From the NCBI GenBank assembly GCA_037074615.1, contig CM073558.1:4889501-4953500 (forward strand): DNA of 64,000 nucleotides. The letters are read 5' to 3'. Positions 14,010 through 26,870 of the stretch are shown piece by piece. This stretch comes from Leucaena leucocephala (lineage: Eukaryota; Streptophyta; Magnoliopsida; Fabales; Fabaceae). Below the pieces are notes generated by a model. It made no database searches, was not told where the DNA came from, and saw only the letters and a program-made list of their open reading frames with translations. The position numbers were made by a program, and so were the translations under genes. Each line of letters opens with the position of its first letter. Within the stretch, counting starts at the first letter, position 1.

Positions 14010-15363
14010 ATGGATTATTCGTCTTGGATTAACACTTCCTTGGACCTCAACCTTAACCCTAATTCCAGAGTCAACGAAGAGATTCCTGTAAGTATAAAAC
14101 AAGCATATCTTCTTGTTGTTCTGTCTTCGTGACCAAATTTAGAATGTTTAATGATGTGGGAAATCTTTACTGTGTGTCGTTCAGAAAAAGGAGATGGAAA
14201 GCAAGTTGTTTGCATTGGAGTTGAAGTCATCGTCTCCTTCAAGACAAGAGGTTAGTTTTTTCCCCCCCTTCTGGGTTCAGGAAATCTTTGGTGGATTAAT
14301 TAATTAGTTCATTGTGTATGTATGATTAAAGCTTTAATGAATTTTCAGACGAATGGTGATCTGGAGGAGGAATTGAAGAGGGTGAGTGCCGAAAACAAGA
14401 AGCTGACTCAAATGTTGACAGAGACGTGTGAGAATTACAATTCTTTGAGGAACCGCTTATCTGAATATATGAGAAAGAACAACAACAATAATAATTCAGA
14501 AAAGGAGATGAGCCCACCAAAGAAGAGGAAATCTGAAAGCAGCGATAATAACAATCCAATTGGGGTTTATGGTGGAAACAATAATAATATCAACTCTGAG
14601 AGCAGCTCAACTGATGAAGAATCAAGCAAGAAACCAAGGCATGAGATCATCAAAGCAAAAATCTCTAAACTTTATGTCAGAACACCAGAATCTGATACAA
14701 CCCTTGTAAGCCCAAAAAGATCATGACTTCTAATTATTTTGATTAACACTTGTATTTTGATTCTTCATCAATGACTAAATATTTCTCTTGTTTTTCTGTT
14801 TCCAGATTGTGAAGGATGGATATCAATGGAGGAAATACGGGCAAAAGGTCACCAGAGATAACCCTTGTCCAAGAGCTTACTTCAAATGCTCTTTTGCTCC
14901 CTCTTGCCCTGTCAAAAAGAAGGTAATTACCTCGTAAATCTCAAAATTACTTAAAATAAGCTAATCCGAATACCCAGTTGAAAAAAGAATGCTAAGTGTT
15001 GTATATTTGGTTTTTTAGGTTCAAAGAAGTGTGGAGGATCAATCCATTGTGGTGGCAACTTATGAAGGAGAGCATAATCATCCACAGCCTTCTCAAATGG
15101 AGACAGCTGGATCGGGTTCAAACCGAGGCCTAGTACCGAGTTCATCATCTTCTCTGAGGCCGCCTTCTTCTCCTCCTAAAGTTACAGTTGACATGAAAAG
15201 GTCCAAATCCTTCAATGAATCCACAAACTCAATTCCAAAGCTTGATTCATCTGAAGTCCCTCAGGTTTTGGTGGAACAGATGGCTACCTCGTTGACAAAG
15301 GATCCAAATTTCAGATCGGCACTTTTAGCAGCCATCTCAGGAAGAATGTTGAACAAGAATTAG
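14010..15363 (+). CDS. WRKY transcription factor, group IIa (WRKY40/18/60 type)
   Basis: This is a nuclear DNA-binding protein that recognises W-boxes (TTGACC/T) and in this subgroup controls defence and ABA responses. Exons are 14010-14087, 14185-14250, 14349-14705, 14806-14922 and 15019-15363. All junctions are GT-AG and keep phase 0, giving about 320 residues. In order it has an EAR-like LDLNL (11-15), a leucine-zipper region (about 53-85), a PPKKRK nuclear signal (104-109), WRKYGQK (175-181) and a zinc finger C195-X5-C201-X23-H225-X-H227. The intron just before VQR inside the domain is the position known for groups IIa and IIb. The C-terminal region is serine-rich and ends in a conserved LLAAISGRM-like block. 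An in-frame ATG at 13950 would add 20 residues; 14010 is preferred because the family begins with MD..SW..TSLDL. It appears intact. Confidence 0.95.
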
Positions 15364-17282
15364 ACAGAAAAAGTTAAGTGTAAGTTAGCTTAGTGATGTA
15401 GATTGTCATCAAGAAGAAATCCAAAAATTGGATTTAGTTTTTAATTTCTCAGCATAGGTTTTGCAGTGTAAATATAGCAGAGAAAATTGGGAGAAAAGCA
15501 TCAAATTTGACTCTTTTACACTCAGGATAGCTAGTTTGGCAGAAATTAAACATGAGCTAATTAGCTGAAGATGAGCTCAGTTCAGCTCTCCTGCATCTAT
15601 CGAGAAATCAAACAGAGATGCCCCAATTTATCAGGTGCTACCAAAAATTACCCAAAAATGAAAAGAACTTGTCTTTTTCATAGTTAATGTGTATTCCTGT
15701 GATAATCAATTAGTGATCTTGTCTTTATACTGTAATTCTTCATAGATTACTCATTGAAGAGTACATAATTTTATTGGCAACTATGTTTAGTTTCATCCAT
15801 TGAATGATTACATGGATCCATGAACAATATTGTCGACCCACAAATTGATTGTTGAATCCTTATCTATACAAGGTTTTTTTTTTCCTGCCTTGCGTGTCTC
15901 CGATGCTCTGAGCAAATCTTAACCAAAAATTGAACTTTATGACTTTTTAGGCATAATCTAAGATGAATTATTTTAACACCATTGTAAAAACATTGAAATT
16001 GGCTCTTTCGGTATACAAGTTCAAGTGGGATTCTTTTACCTATTGTCTTTTCTTGTATGGATTTATTATCCTTTATTAGCCTCCATCTTATTATTACAAA
16101 CTACTCATTTATTGTAAGACTTTTTTATAATTAATTTTTTAAGGATCTTATAGTAATTTTCTCACTTTTCCCCCCACAATATTAATGATGTTTGGTTTGC
16201 TGTGTACCAAGGACCAACCCATTCACAAGAATCACATTGGTCAATTGTCTGGAATTTCAACTCGCAACACTTTGTGGCTTATTTCCTTAGATTAGGTAAC
16301 GAATAGTAAATGTGAAGCACCCAAAATGGAGCCTGTTCTGTAATGTCAAGACCACCGATTAGGTAGGGAATGTTGACATATCATAAAAACCATCAACTGG
16401 TTCTGGCAAAGGTTGAGTTGTCCTGGTACAGCCAACATTTTCTCTCCACTAAATGAGCAATCCATTGTATTAGTGAACTGTCAAATTAAATTTAATGATT
16501 TAAACGTGATAGTTTTTAAAAACCACCTTACATGCCAAAACTATAAGAATATTATTAGTATACAGTAAAAATTTGTTCTTAATACTCCCTCTTGTCCTTT
16601 AAGAAAACTCTATTAACCATTTCTATAATATTAAAAAAATTAGTTACGGTTAATTAAATATTAAAAATTTGGGTTAGTATAATTTTGTCTCATAAATTTG
16701 TCCCTATTTTATTTTTAATTTTTTAAATTTCTTTCCATATAAAAAATTAATCTATATAATTTAATAATTTTTTTGACCATTTTACCTATTGAAAGACCAA
16801 AGTCAAAATTAATATAAATTTAAAGAACAAAATATTGTATTAGCCCTCAAAACTCTTACAAGTTTATAAATCACCCTTTAATTGGTATAAGCCATTATAA
16901 GGACACGTGAACATTCTTGGATATTAGTTATGAATGTTCTATTAAATTTTGTAAAACGGTTTTGTGTTAAGGACCCATGAATAGATTCTTAGAAATAAGA
17001 CGAGTGGGAGTAGTACACAACTACAATGCAATGGTAGTGGGGAGAAACGAAGTAGAGAAAATTCAAACTAGCTAGGCCATCAGCAGATGAAAACTTGAAT
17101 TACCAGGGTCATTGAGCTTTTTAGATACAAGTTCTTCCTAGCTTTTTTTTTTTTTGTATTGGATTTGTACACTCCTTCGGCAATACAAGCAAAGCAAAAG
17201 CCTGGTCAACATTGTACCAAAAAAAAAAGCCTGGTCAACACCGTCAACCAAACCAAAGCCCTTTCATTTTCAATCATTCATT
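15364..17282. other. Intergenic region between convergent WRKY and glycosylase genes
   Basis: The 3' UTR of the WRKY gene probably occupies the first few hundred bases; the glycosylase 3' UTR lies at the right edge. A possible MITE occupies about 16580-17015: the left end 'tactccctcttgtcc' is loosely inverted at the right as 'gacgagtgggagta'. No other gene is seen. Confidence 0.6.
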
Positions 17283-20200
17283 CTACTTGGACGTGAAGCT
17301 CAATTTATCCACAGCAAGCAACAAACCTACCTCTGGGGGATCCGCAGTCGTTGTTTTGTCACTGACCTTAGATACCACGAGGGAGCCGTCTTTTTGTGCC
17401 GGTTCTCCGATAGTGGCTGTACATTCTTTGAATCTGAAGCAACTGATAAGGTGGTCATTTGTTAGCCCAACCACTTGCATAAACATGTAGATGACTGTTG
17501 GTCCCACACTCCTGAACCCTCTCTTCACAAGGTCTTTGCTTATGAATTCTGCTTTCGGAGATTTGACCGGTACCTGCCGTGGGTATCGGAATTGACTGAT
17601 TATCGGCTTATGGTTCACAAAGTTCCAGATGAACATGTTAAAGGACCCAAACTCTTGAATCACCTGCATGACATGGCATACTAATCAACCTCAAAAAAAT
17701 TTCTCTCGTATCTTGGTTTTGTTACAAATCTAGTCATCATTTATGATTCATTCATCTGTAAGTCATGGAGCAGGTTTTCTTTATGTTTCATTTTCATTCA
17801 TCTTCTCGGTAGGTAACACTCAATGAAATCCTTAAAAATGACTTTTGGTTAACAATCTATCTAAAGATTTCATTGCTGATAGAGCGCGATGATACTGTGC
17901 AATCCATATAGCCAACCCTATTTAGAGAGATAAGAGTTATTGTTGTTGTGCTCGTGGGTAACAGAAAAGTTTGAAATGTAAAAAACAAGTTAGACTTATA
18001 GATAAATGAAAGTAAGTTACCTTGCATATCTGATGTCCATTTTCAATTATGGCTCGTAACCTGAGTTCTGAAAGCAAAGATGTGGCAGGGCTTCCTGGTG
18101 CAGTTATCTTTTTCTCGTTCATTCGGGAAACAGCAGTTGGATCGAATTCTAAAAACACTTCCCTGTGTTCAGACATGTCATATGTAACAAAAATATTAAT
18201 CCCCTTTAAACCCAAAATTTCAAAATGCATTCTCCACATAAAAGCTAACTGATTACTGAAAAGCGAATTGGAAGCAAAAATATTTTTTGACGAGGACTGT
18301 CTTATTATATAATATGAATGACATTCATACCGAAATAACTGCCTTTTGCTAAGGATGGTGGGCCATGTGAGTTCAGCCAAAGCTCCAGAGAAGCTAAGCA
18401 ACTCAAAAAGTTTCCTGCATGAAATCGTAGAATCATTATGAGACTCTGTTTGAACCACAGCTGAAATCTTAAGGATTGCACAAGCACCGGAACAAACCAC
18501 ACATACTTGTCATCATGGACAGGAACTCCCCACTCTTCATCATGGAAAGCAACATAATTTGGTTCTGACAAAAAGGAAATCAAATAAGCAATCATAGAAA
18601 CATAATTTGGTTCTGACAAAAAGGAAAGCAAACAAGCAATCATAGAAGTACAAGGAATCTGCAACCGCAATGCTACATAGCAAGCTCCCAATTAAGAAAA
18701 CGGTGAAATCAGATATTTAGTTATTCTATTAAGGGCAAAGGATGCAGCCAAATTAAGCTTAGAAAAAAGTTGAATTGTAAGGGAATATGAGGTTAATTAA
18801 TCAAATATGTGCTTGATAATATATAATGACCCTAGAGGTTAGCACGTTTTCTAAGTATGGACGATAAGCTCAATGAGTTACTAATATGTGTTACCAGTTC
18901 TTCCTTTAATAGCTAAGTCCATCACACTACGACTATTTTCTGCAGCTTTCCAGCTTCACCCTTATCACTTCTACAACAAATGTTGTCCTTGCATGAAAAC
19001 CAAGGAATAACTGCACAAGTGCTTTATGAAATGACAAACATCTGACTAACATGTTTTGCCATGTCATTTAGAAAAATTGCTTGTAAATGAGAAATCATCC
19101 CAGTTGGTCTATAAACAAAGACAGGAAGACACTAATCAATGGCTTCTGTACATGAAAATCAGCCTTCAAGGGCACGGTTCATTGCCTCGAGTGGTCTTAA
19201 AAGTTGCAGCACATAGAAAATGATGTGACATCTGAGAGTTTCTATGTTGACATGTACATTTCACTTATTCTGAAAAAAAAAAAATCACTGATTATAATAA
19301 AAGGAAAAATGTTAAATCTGCTAGGATACAAAGAGCAAACTCAAGATGAACCAGTATTGCAGGACATAGCAAGCCCTTCTATAAATAATCTAGAACTAAC
19401 TACAGGGATCTTAAATTCACCTCTTATTAGTCAGAGCATACAAGAGCTCGAAAATGCACCTCTTGATCTTAAATTGGGAAGAACAGCAGAAAGTGCACCG
19501 TAATATAGTGACCACAGTTAGTGAATGACATTGGTTAGAGACAATATTGTTTCTTTAATAGATAAACAAATACTTTAGAAGCACAAGGGACACTATTTGA
19601 TGTTATAAAGTGTGAAGCTAAATTATGTTATGTAAAAGGACCAACAATCCATATCCTCTCCATGCCCAGTGAGTAGTTCATTTATTAAACATGGTTTATT
19701 GGGAAGTTTACAGAATAACTCTAAGGGCCCTAATTGTCCGCATTCTTTGTCCATAAGAAAGAGATTCCCATCTCTAAAGTACCCAAAATCACAATGAAGC
19801 ATCAAACAAATTATATCCACAACTTGACACTTTTGTTGGCCAAAAGAAAGGAAAGCACAATACTTCAAATAAATGCCAAGGAACCAAGATACCTGTATTA
19901 GGTGTAACCCAAGCACACCTTTTCTTTCCCTCCAAACTATCAGTTGAATCTGCTAATACAGTATCAGGAACAGCCACATTATCTGTTCCAACCTTTTCAC
20001 GCCTCTCTGACTTCGGACCAGAGTTCTTCTTCTTCAATGGCTTACTTGTACGCCGCACCACCTTCCCACTCGACGACGCCCGACTGTGAGTTGAAGAATC
20101 TGTTGACGACGCATCAGATGAGCAGGAAGCGTTCATTGATAAACTGAGTACGGCTTTATGACGATCCTGCCGCTTCAAAGTCGTCGGTACTGAAAGGCAT

Positions 20201-20394
20201 TGCGGATTTGAATGTACAGCTGGCTTCTTCTCCTTGGCCTCAGGTTCTTGAATCGTCTGCTCTGATTTCTTGACAGGTTTTGAAGCTGGTTGCCGTCCTT
20301 CGGTGGTCCGAGCTTTGTTGCCAGCGGGAACAAGCACCGGCCGGGAGTCGGACTCAGCAACATTCATGGATCGAACTCTGGGTGGGCCCAACAT
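17283..20394 (-). CDS. DNA-3-methyladenine glycosylase I (Tag family)
   Basis: This base-excision repair enzyme removes 3-methyladenine from alkylated DNA. Exons on the minus strand are 20394-19893, 18564-18507, 18414-18331, 18162-18021 and 17663-17283. All junctions are GT-AG with matching phases, giving 388 residues. The first about 150 residues are a low-complexity Ser/Lys-rich extension common in plant members. The catalytic domain starts at RCAWV. The four Tag zinc ligands are present: C160, H175 (FHDEEWG), H333 and C337 (NDHLISC). The glutamate of KLFELL (E191) aligns with the substrate-recognition Glu38 of E. coli Tag. The start is chosen because RVRSMNVA-type N-termini are known in plant homologues. 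The acceptor of exon 2 is duplicated upstream (see findings). It appears intact. Confidence 0.93.
18551..18648 (-). repeat. 48-bp tandem duplication spanning the exon 2 splice acceptor
   Basis: A unit containing the sequence ttggttctgacaaaaagga occurs at about 18559 and again 48 bp away at about 18607. On the minus strand each copy carries the intron 1 acceptor (GTCAG) followed by the first bases of exon 2. The offset is exactly 48 bp, a multiple of three. Confidence 0.9.
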
Positions 20395-20924
20395 TGCGAG
20401 AGATTCTCTCTTCCAGAAATTTCAAGTCAATGCTGAATATGAAGTTCAAATTCCAGGCTGCAAAAGAAAAATTGAAAAAATATATGGCCAAAAAGAAACT
20501 ACTCTAAGATCGAAATTTTTGCTTCATGAAGTTAACTACTGGGAATTTAATGCGCGGCTTCTATGATGCAAAACCCTACGGAATGGAGAGTTTCAACTTT
20601 CAAATACATTACAGAAAACAACACGTTCTTTTTTTTAAATTTTGTGGCCGAAAAAGCTATGAGCTTTAAATTGTGGGCGACGAAAATGGCTCCCTTGAGA
20701 ACAACTGAGAAAAAAAGTAAAGAAAGTTAGTGAAGCGAAATCTTTTTTTGACAGTTTCAAAGGAAAATTCTGATGGTGAAGCTTGGTGGAGAAAGCAACG
20801 AATGAAAGGTGGACTGTAAGAGAGGAGAGAGAGAAGCAGGGAAGAGAGAAAAAGTAAAGGTTAGAATTCACCATTTATAGCTCGCCACGTAGGAAGCAGA
20901 TGCCTCAATTTAAGTTTATTTTTT

Positions 20925-21360
20925 TTAAAAATAAATATAATATTTATTCAAATAAAATTTTAGACTAAATTATAATTTAAAATTAAAATTTTAGATAAAT
21001 TAATTAAAGAAATTTATAGAACAGTAAAAGAGTTTATGAACTAACTAATTACTATATTATTCTTATTTTTTCTTATACCTTCTCTCATATTTTTTACACA
21101 CTCTCTCATCTCTACTACTTTTTTTTTTATTTTCTTTCTTATACCCTCTCTCCTCTAATCTCTCATCACTCATCATTTAATACTCATATCCTCTTTCATA
21201 ATTTACTAATAATAAAAATACTTTTAAAAATAACTATCCAAATACTTATTTATTTAAAACTATTTTTTTTATAAATTTTTTTTAAAAACTATTTTTTATA
21301 AGCTGTTTATAAATTTTTTTTATTATAAATTTATTTTTAAAATTTTATCTAAACCCACCC
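20925..21360. repeat. AT-rich repeat family C, copy 3 (inverted)
   Basis: This carries the pyrimidine-rich core (ctctctcatctctacta, cctctctcctctaatctc) and the 'ataactatccaaatactt' arm, i.e. the reverse complement of the 12.1-kb copy. It lies upstream of the glycosylase gene and is non-coding. Confidence 0.5.
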
Positions 21361-21984
21361 ATAGTAAAACTATAAATATATAGTTGTCGTCGCTTGACAG
21401 CTTGATCCCCAACTAGATCACGATACAATTTCCCCCTAGAATTATATTTTTTTTATATTTTCTTTTTTAAAAAAATTACATAACTCTCTCGATGTTTTAT
21501 AACCAGTCTCAAATCCAAATAATGGATGAGGGTTATATTAAGTTTACGATAATCAATATAAAATTTTATCAAATTTCTTATAAATATGAATCCATCAAAA
21601 AATTATGTTAATATTAAATTATTGTATATAAATAATACGTTGTATGACTCAAATATAATAATAAATATGTGAGAATAAACACTATCATAATTTTTTAGAT
21701 GGATGTAGTTAATAAAGTTGTCCTATGCGAGTAAAATTAGCACTGACAATATTAGGACCTTGAATTGCAAATTCATGGAGGTGATTGAAATTATGAAAAA
21801 GAGAAATATTGACATATCGTGACTTAAAAACCTAAATTAGTTGGAGAAATTTTTTAGAGCAATGATATATTTTCAATCTTTGGTCATTACAAGGAACAAG
21901 ACAACCGATAGTATACATATTGAGAACAATAGAAAGTGGAAGAAAAATATGGTGAAAGTTATAAATATGGAAGATAGAATATTG

Positions 21985-22690
21985 GACCCCTCTATATAAG
22001 CTTTTTAAAAAAAAGTTTTTAAATAATTTTTAGAAAAAAAGCTTTATCAAAAAGAATTTATGAAAAAAAGTGGTTATAAATAAATTAGTGTTTAGATGAT
22101 TATTATCAAAAGGATTTTTATGATTGATAAATTACTAAAAAAATATATAAAATGAAAATAAAAACAAAAATTACCCATTTACCAATATTATCCTATTCTC
22201 ACTGTTCATATTCTTTTCTCTTCTTTTGCAACACTTTCATCTTCTTCCAATGGTATGAGCAACTCAAGAACAAGATAACGACGAGAGCATTTTCTAGCGA
22301 TAGAGTGATGATGGGCTATTAGGGAGTAGGATAGCAGTAGTAGTTGAACCATAACTAGCGACAATGGCAATTTCCAGTGGAGATGGCATAAAGATGACAA
22401 TGAACAAGAGTATAAGATAACAAACTGATAAGAGAGAAGAGGAGAGAGAGTGTGTTAGAAAAAATAAAAATAAATTAATAATTAGGTAGTTAATAATCTT
22501 TTTTACTATTCTAGAATATATCATCAGTAATTTATTTATAATTATGATGTTAAATTATAGTTTATTCTAAAAGTTATTTTAAATAAATATGACTGTTTAT
22601 TTTAACATTTTTTCTGACCAAAATTTAGATTAAAAGTCTTTTTAAAATTTCAATTTTAAAATTATCCAAAGTGATGTTTATACATTTCAA
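21985..22690. repeat. AT-rich repeat family C, copy 4
   Basis: Arms resemble the 12.1-kb copy ('aaattagtgtttagatga', 'gataaattactaaaaaa'), but the core here is a different 250-bp insert with short unassigned frames. It ends with an AT-rich arm near 22.68 kb. Non-coding. Confidence 0.4.
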
Positions 22691-24850
22691 ATAGGAGTGA
22701 TAACCCATATTAAGAAAAAAGTTACGGAAATATATAGGAGGAGTTGATTAAGGACATGTCACTTGATGAAAAAAATTTCATTTATCAAGATCTATAGTTT
22801 TTAATCAATAGATAGAGATTAACTCTACATAAAAATCAGAATCTATTATTAATTTCTCCTTACCATACAATTTCAAGCCTCTCAAGGTTGAAAAAAAAAA
22901 ATCAAACTCAATTTAACTGACTTTTATTATTGGCATATTTGAGTGTTTCTAACACCAAACTCCAATTGTCTCCAAAAAAAACTCCAAATCTATTTTCTTT
23001 AAGAAAAAAAAGCTAATATCACCAATTGAGTTAACGGGTTGGTTAGATAACGTGACAATATAAAAGTTCATGATCCACATTATCCATCCGTGGTCCACTC
23101 ATTAAAATTCAAAAGATACTTCTTCATCAATTCAACTCTCACTATCTATTTTTTAAAATAATCTTTTGTTAAAGTTTTAGTTAACATATTTAGAGAGATA
23201 CTTAAAAGTTATGTCTAAAAATAATAAATAATTTATTCTATTTTATATTAATATTATTTAAAAAATTTATTTTAATTTTAAATAGTAAATAAATACAACC
23301 TTTTTAACAAATTTTGTGAAAAAAAAACTCTCACTGACAAAACCAGCATAACATCCATAGAAAAGGTACTGCCTTTTTCTCAGCTCAATGGCGGCCACTT
23401 GTTTACTACCAAACCCAAAAGCTTTCTCTCCTCTTCTCACACACCCACCTTCAATTCCTTCCTTTCACTCCACCCAAGTTCCATTCTTGAGCTCATAACA
23501 CCACCACCCTACAATTCCAGCACCAGACGAAGCAACGTCCACACAAATGCCCTGAGGAAGAACCCATGGCTTGACCCATTTGATGATGAGGAGGACCCTA
23601 CAATGGAGTATGGGTCCTTGTTTTCAGATGGGAAGCAGGAAGAGGATCCGAGGCATCCCGATGACCCGAATAACCCATACGGGTTCTTGAAATTTCCTGC
23701 TGGGCGTTCTGTGGAAATAGCTTATTTGGCTCTGAACGTCAGGAGAGATGTGAGGAGGTGCTGTTGTGTGATCTCTGGTGGTGTTTATGAGAATCTGTTG
23801 TTCTTCCCAGCTATTCAGATGCTTAAGGATAGATATCCTGGTGTTCAGATTGATGTGTTGGCATCAGAAAAGGGGAAGCAAACTTATGAGTTGAATAAGA
23901 ATGTGAGATGGGCAAATGTCTATGATCCTGATGATTATTTCCCTGAGCCTGTACAATACACTGATATGATTGGACTTCTCAAGGTTGGTATATTTCTAAA
24001 TCTTAATGTTAACGGACTAAAATTTTAATTAAGATTAAATCCACTTCACGTCACTATACTTAATGATGTCTATATTTTTAATGAGTTTTAGTTTAGTCCT
24101 ACCAGTCATATCAGTCCTAGTACTAGTAGTTATGTCAAGCTAGTAAAGTCAATAACGCTAAGCTCATATCTAAATTCTTATAACATTACACAGACAATGT
24201 TTTAGGAGGGCATAAAATATAGGGACAAAAAAATAACGAAAAAAAGTATATCGATCAACCAATTTTGATCTGTACAGAGTTTGGGATAGCTAAACGGGGG
24301 TTTGACTCAAAATACATGTCAACGTTGAAAGCCAAATTTTTGTGATTTGAAAAATAAATTCCATTAAAGCAATTTTACAGAAGAATTTCCTTGCTGATGA
24401 GTCTGATGAGCTTTAGCTTTATTGGAGAGCAGAGTTGTGCTATGCCTCACATTCTCAAATAAAAGCGCTCTGAAAAAGCTACCCTCTTTATTCACACTGG
24501 CTGCAAAAATTATGAACTGAAGCAATGTTATCATTCGTAGTTCCAAATATTATGCACTAAAGTTCCTAGCTTACATATATTTGTAGGGTTTCTCAATAGT
24601 AATGATTGTTCTATTGTGACTATAGAATAGGTTCTATGACATGATCTTCTCCACCAAATTGGCTGGCTTTGGCCATGTTGCATTTTTGTTTATGAAAACA
24701 GCTCGAGATAGAGTTAGCTATGTGTACCCAAATGTGAATGCTGCAGGAGCAGTATTACTTCTATCTGAAACTTTCAAGCCAGATAGTCTAAATCTCTCAG
24801 AGGGCGAATATAATATGTGAGTATATAGTAGAGCACTAAGATTTTAAAGA

Positions 24851-25060
24851 TACTCTTCCAGTCTTTGATATAATAGCTATTTAACTAATTTACATAGATT
24901 AAAGAAGTTAAATAAGTTACTTAATTATAACAAATATAATTTGACATCCTTAAAATATCGCTGTATAATATTATATTATATTTTAATTTATAAGTTAGGT
25001 AAATTAGTTTGGGGAAAACTAACCCCCTAACTACCTTCCATATTTAGGAATGGAGGAGTA
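24851..25060. mobile_element. Stowaway-like MITE in PnsB1 intron 2
   Basis: The ends are TACTCTTCCAGTCTTTGATA and, reverse-complemented, TACTCCTCCATTCCTAAATA, an imperfect inverted repeat flanked by TA. It is about 210 bp long and non-coding. TA targets and CTCC-type ends are the hallmark of Tc1/mariner-derived Stowaway elements. Confidence 0.65.
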
Positions 25061-25609
25061 TTTAGTTATGATTTTATGCCTTTAACTTGTGATAAGAATA
25101 TTGCTTTAACTGAGCAAAATTTGTGAGGCAGTTTATATAACTTGTAATTTGCTTTCAATGAGTGTGCTGGTGTAGGTATCATCAGATGCTTGACTGGCTG
25201 GTAAGACCATTTCGCAGTGTCCCAAGGCAACCTGTACCACCACTTAGAGTATCACTTTCAAGGAAGCTGAAGGATTATGTGGAGGAGAAATACAAGAAAG
25301 CAGGAGCAGTAAAAGGGAAATATATTGTAATTCATGCGATACAATCAGATTCAGAGGCCTCCATGCAATCTAAAGGGGATACTGATAGCTTGTTGCCCAT
25401 TGAAGTATGGGCTTAGATTGTTGAGGAGATAAGGTGTGGAAGTTTATCCTTGAACTGTAGGGTTGATAATACAGTTATCATCATTGCCTTGATATAAACT
25501 TTTGGCCATATGTATGCAATTATTTATCATTGTTTCTCATCATATGACATGATATCAAGTAAGGTCGTACCATGCTTCATAATGTTCATTACATCTGTCC
25601 TTTACGAAC

Positions 25610-25877
25610 TACTCCCTCTGGTCCCAAATATAAGACACCTTCTAGAAGAAAGTCTTGGTTCATAATAGAAGTCACTAGGCGGGTCATTAATGAAGCTTTT
25701 CCAAATATTACCCCTATTACAATGTGCTAGGAGAAGACTTGAAGTCTGATGTGGTGTTTCTCTACGCTTTTAAATATGGGCAAAGTTGGAAGAATGTTTT
25801 ACTTTCAGACAAAGTTAACGAGTCAACAACCTCTCCTTGGTTTTGATGAGTACTTATAATATGGACTAGAGGGAGTA
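25610..25877. mobile_element. Stowaway-like MITE in PnsB1 intron 3
   Basis: The ends TACTCCCTCTGGTCC and, reverse-complemented, TACTCCCTCTAGTCC are nearly identical, and TA lies at each boundary. The element is 268 bp, non-coding and lies wholly inside the intron. It is the best preserved MITE in the window. Confidence 0.85.
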
Positions 25878-26479
25878 CTACTTTTCAGTTGCATTAGTAT
25901 ATTCAAAATGCAAATCTAACTAATCAAAAAGCTTGCATTTCCTATTTTGCTCTTGTATGAGTTTTAAGGGAAGGGATACAACTGATATTTTGCATTTGCA
26001 TTGCCTTCGGTAGTGACACCACATTGAATTATAGTTGCTGGGTTTTGGTCCCCTATTGAGAGTTGATAAAACATTACTGATAGTATATTTGTACCTGTTC
26101 ATGTTCATTTTAACAGGGATGTTAGGCCAGTTTTTGTGATTCCACATGAGAGAGAAAGAGAGAATGTGGTTGAAGTTGTTGGAGAAGAAGCTAGAATTGT
26201 GTTCATGCCTACCCCAGGACAGGTACCTACGTTTACATGTCTCTTATTCAAATAATAGCAAGTAGTCTAATTTTATAAACTTCAAAGGAAACACTGAGAT
26301 ATAAGTGACAGAGCAATATGCTTTTTTAGAACTATTTTGGTCTTTATTTATTACTGATGGGGTTTCATTCATGTGGTTTCAGCTGGCTGCTCTTATTAAT
26401 GACTCTGCTGGGGTAATAGCTACAAACACAGCTGCTATCCAACTTGCACATGCACACGGCAAACCCAGGTGATTTTATG

Positions 26480-26870
26480 AACAAGATAAAGTAGGTAAAA
26501 TTAATATGTAAGTCCTTATAGTTACACTTGATTTTTAATCTGGTTCGTATAGTTTTTTTCCTTTTTACCAGATCCTTATTGTTTTACCTGATTTTAGTTA
26601 GGTCTTTGTAGTTTTTTTATCAAGTTCTTATTGTTTTGCTTGATTTTTGATAAGGTCCCTCTAGTTTCAGGTGATTGATAAAAAGATAAAAACTACAAAG
26701 ACCTAACTAAAATCATATGAAACTATATAGACTTGATAAAAAGAACAAAACTATAGGGATCTGATTAAAATTACGTGAACCTATAAGGACCTGACAAAAA
26801 TCATAAAAACACTACGGGACTAGATTAAACATAAGATGGAACTATAGGAATTTACAAATTAATTTTCCCT
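26480..26870. repeat. Fold-back repeat family A, copy 1 (PnsB1 intron 5)
   Basis: The left half repeats motifs of the type 'tagttaggtctttgtag', and the right half carries their complements, e.g. 'ctacaaagacctaacta'. The RNA would fold into a long imperfect hairpin. Related sequence lies at about 32420-32735 in an intron of the ACR-like pseudogene. Confidence 0.7.

Larger units (their letters stand above)
20875..23387. other. Intergenic region
   Basis: This lies between the divergent starts of the glycosylase (-) and PnsB1 (+) loci. It holds two copies of repeat family C (20.9-21.4 and 22.0-22.7 kb) and AT-rich unassigned sequence. No gene was recognised. Confidence 0.65.

Noticed and set aside
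17154..17490. Plus-strand frames of about 90-100 codons
   Set aside because: They lie opposite the last exon of the glycosylase gene and have no family resemblance; the minus-strand exon explains the open frames.
19204..19503. Plus-strand frame of 99 codons
   Set aside because: It lies within intron 1 of the minus-strand glycosylase gene, resembles no known family and has low-complexity lysine runs.
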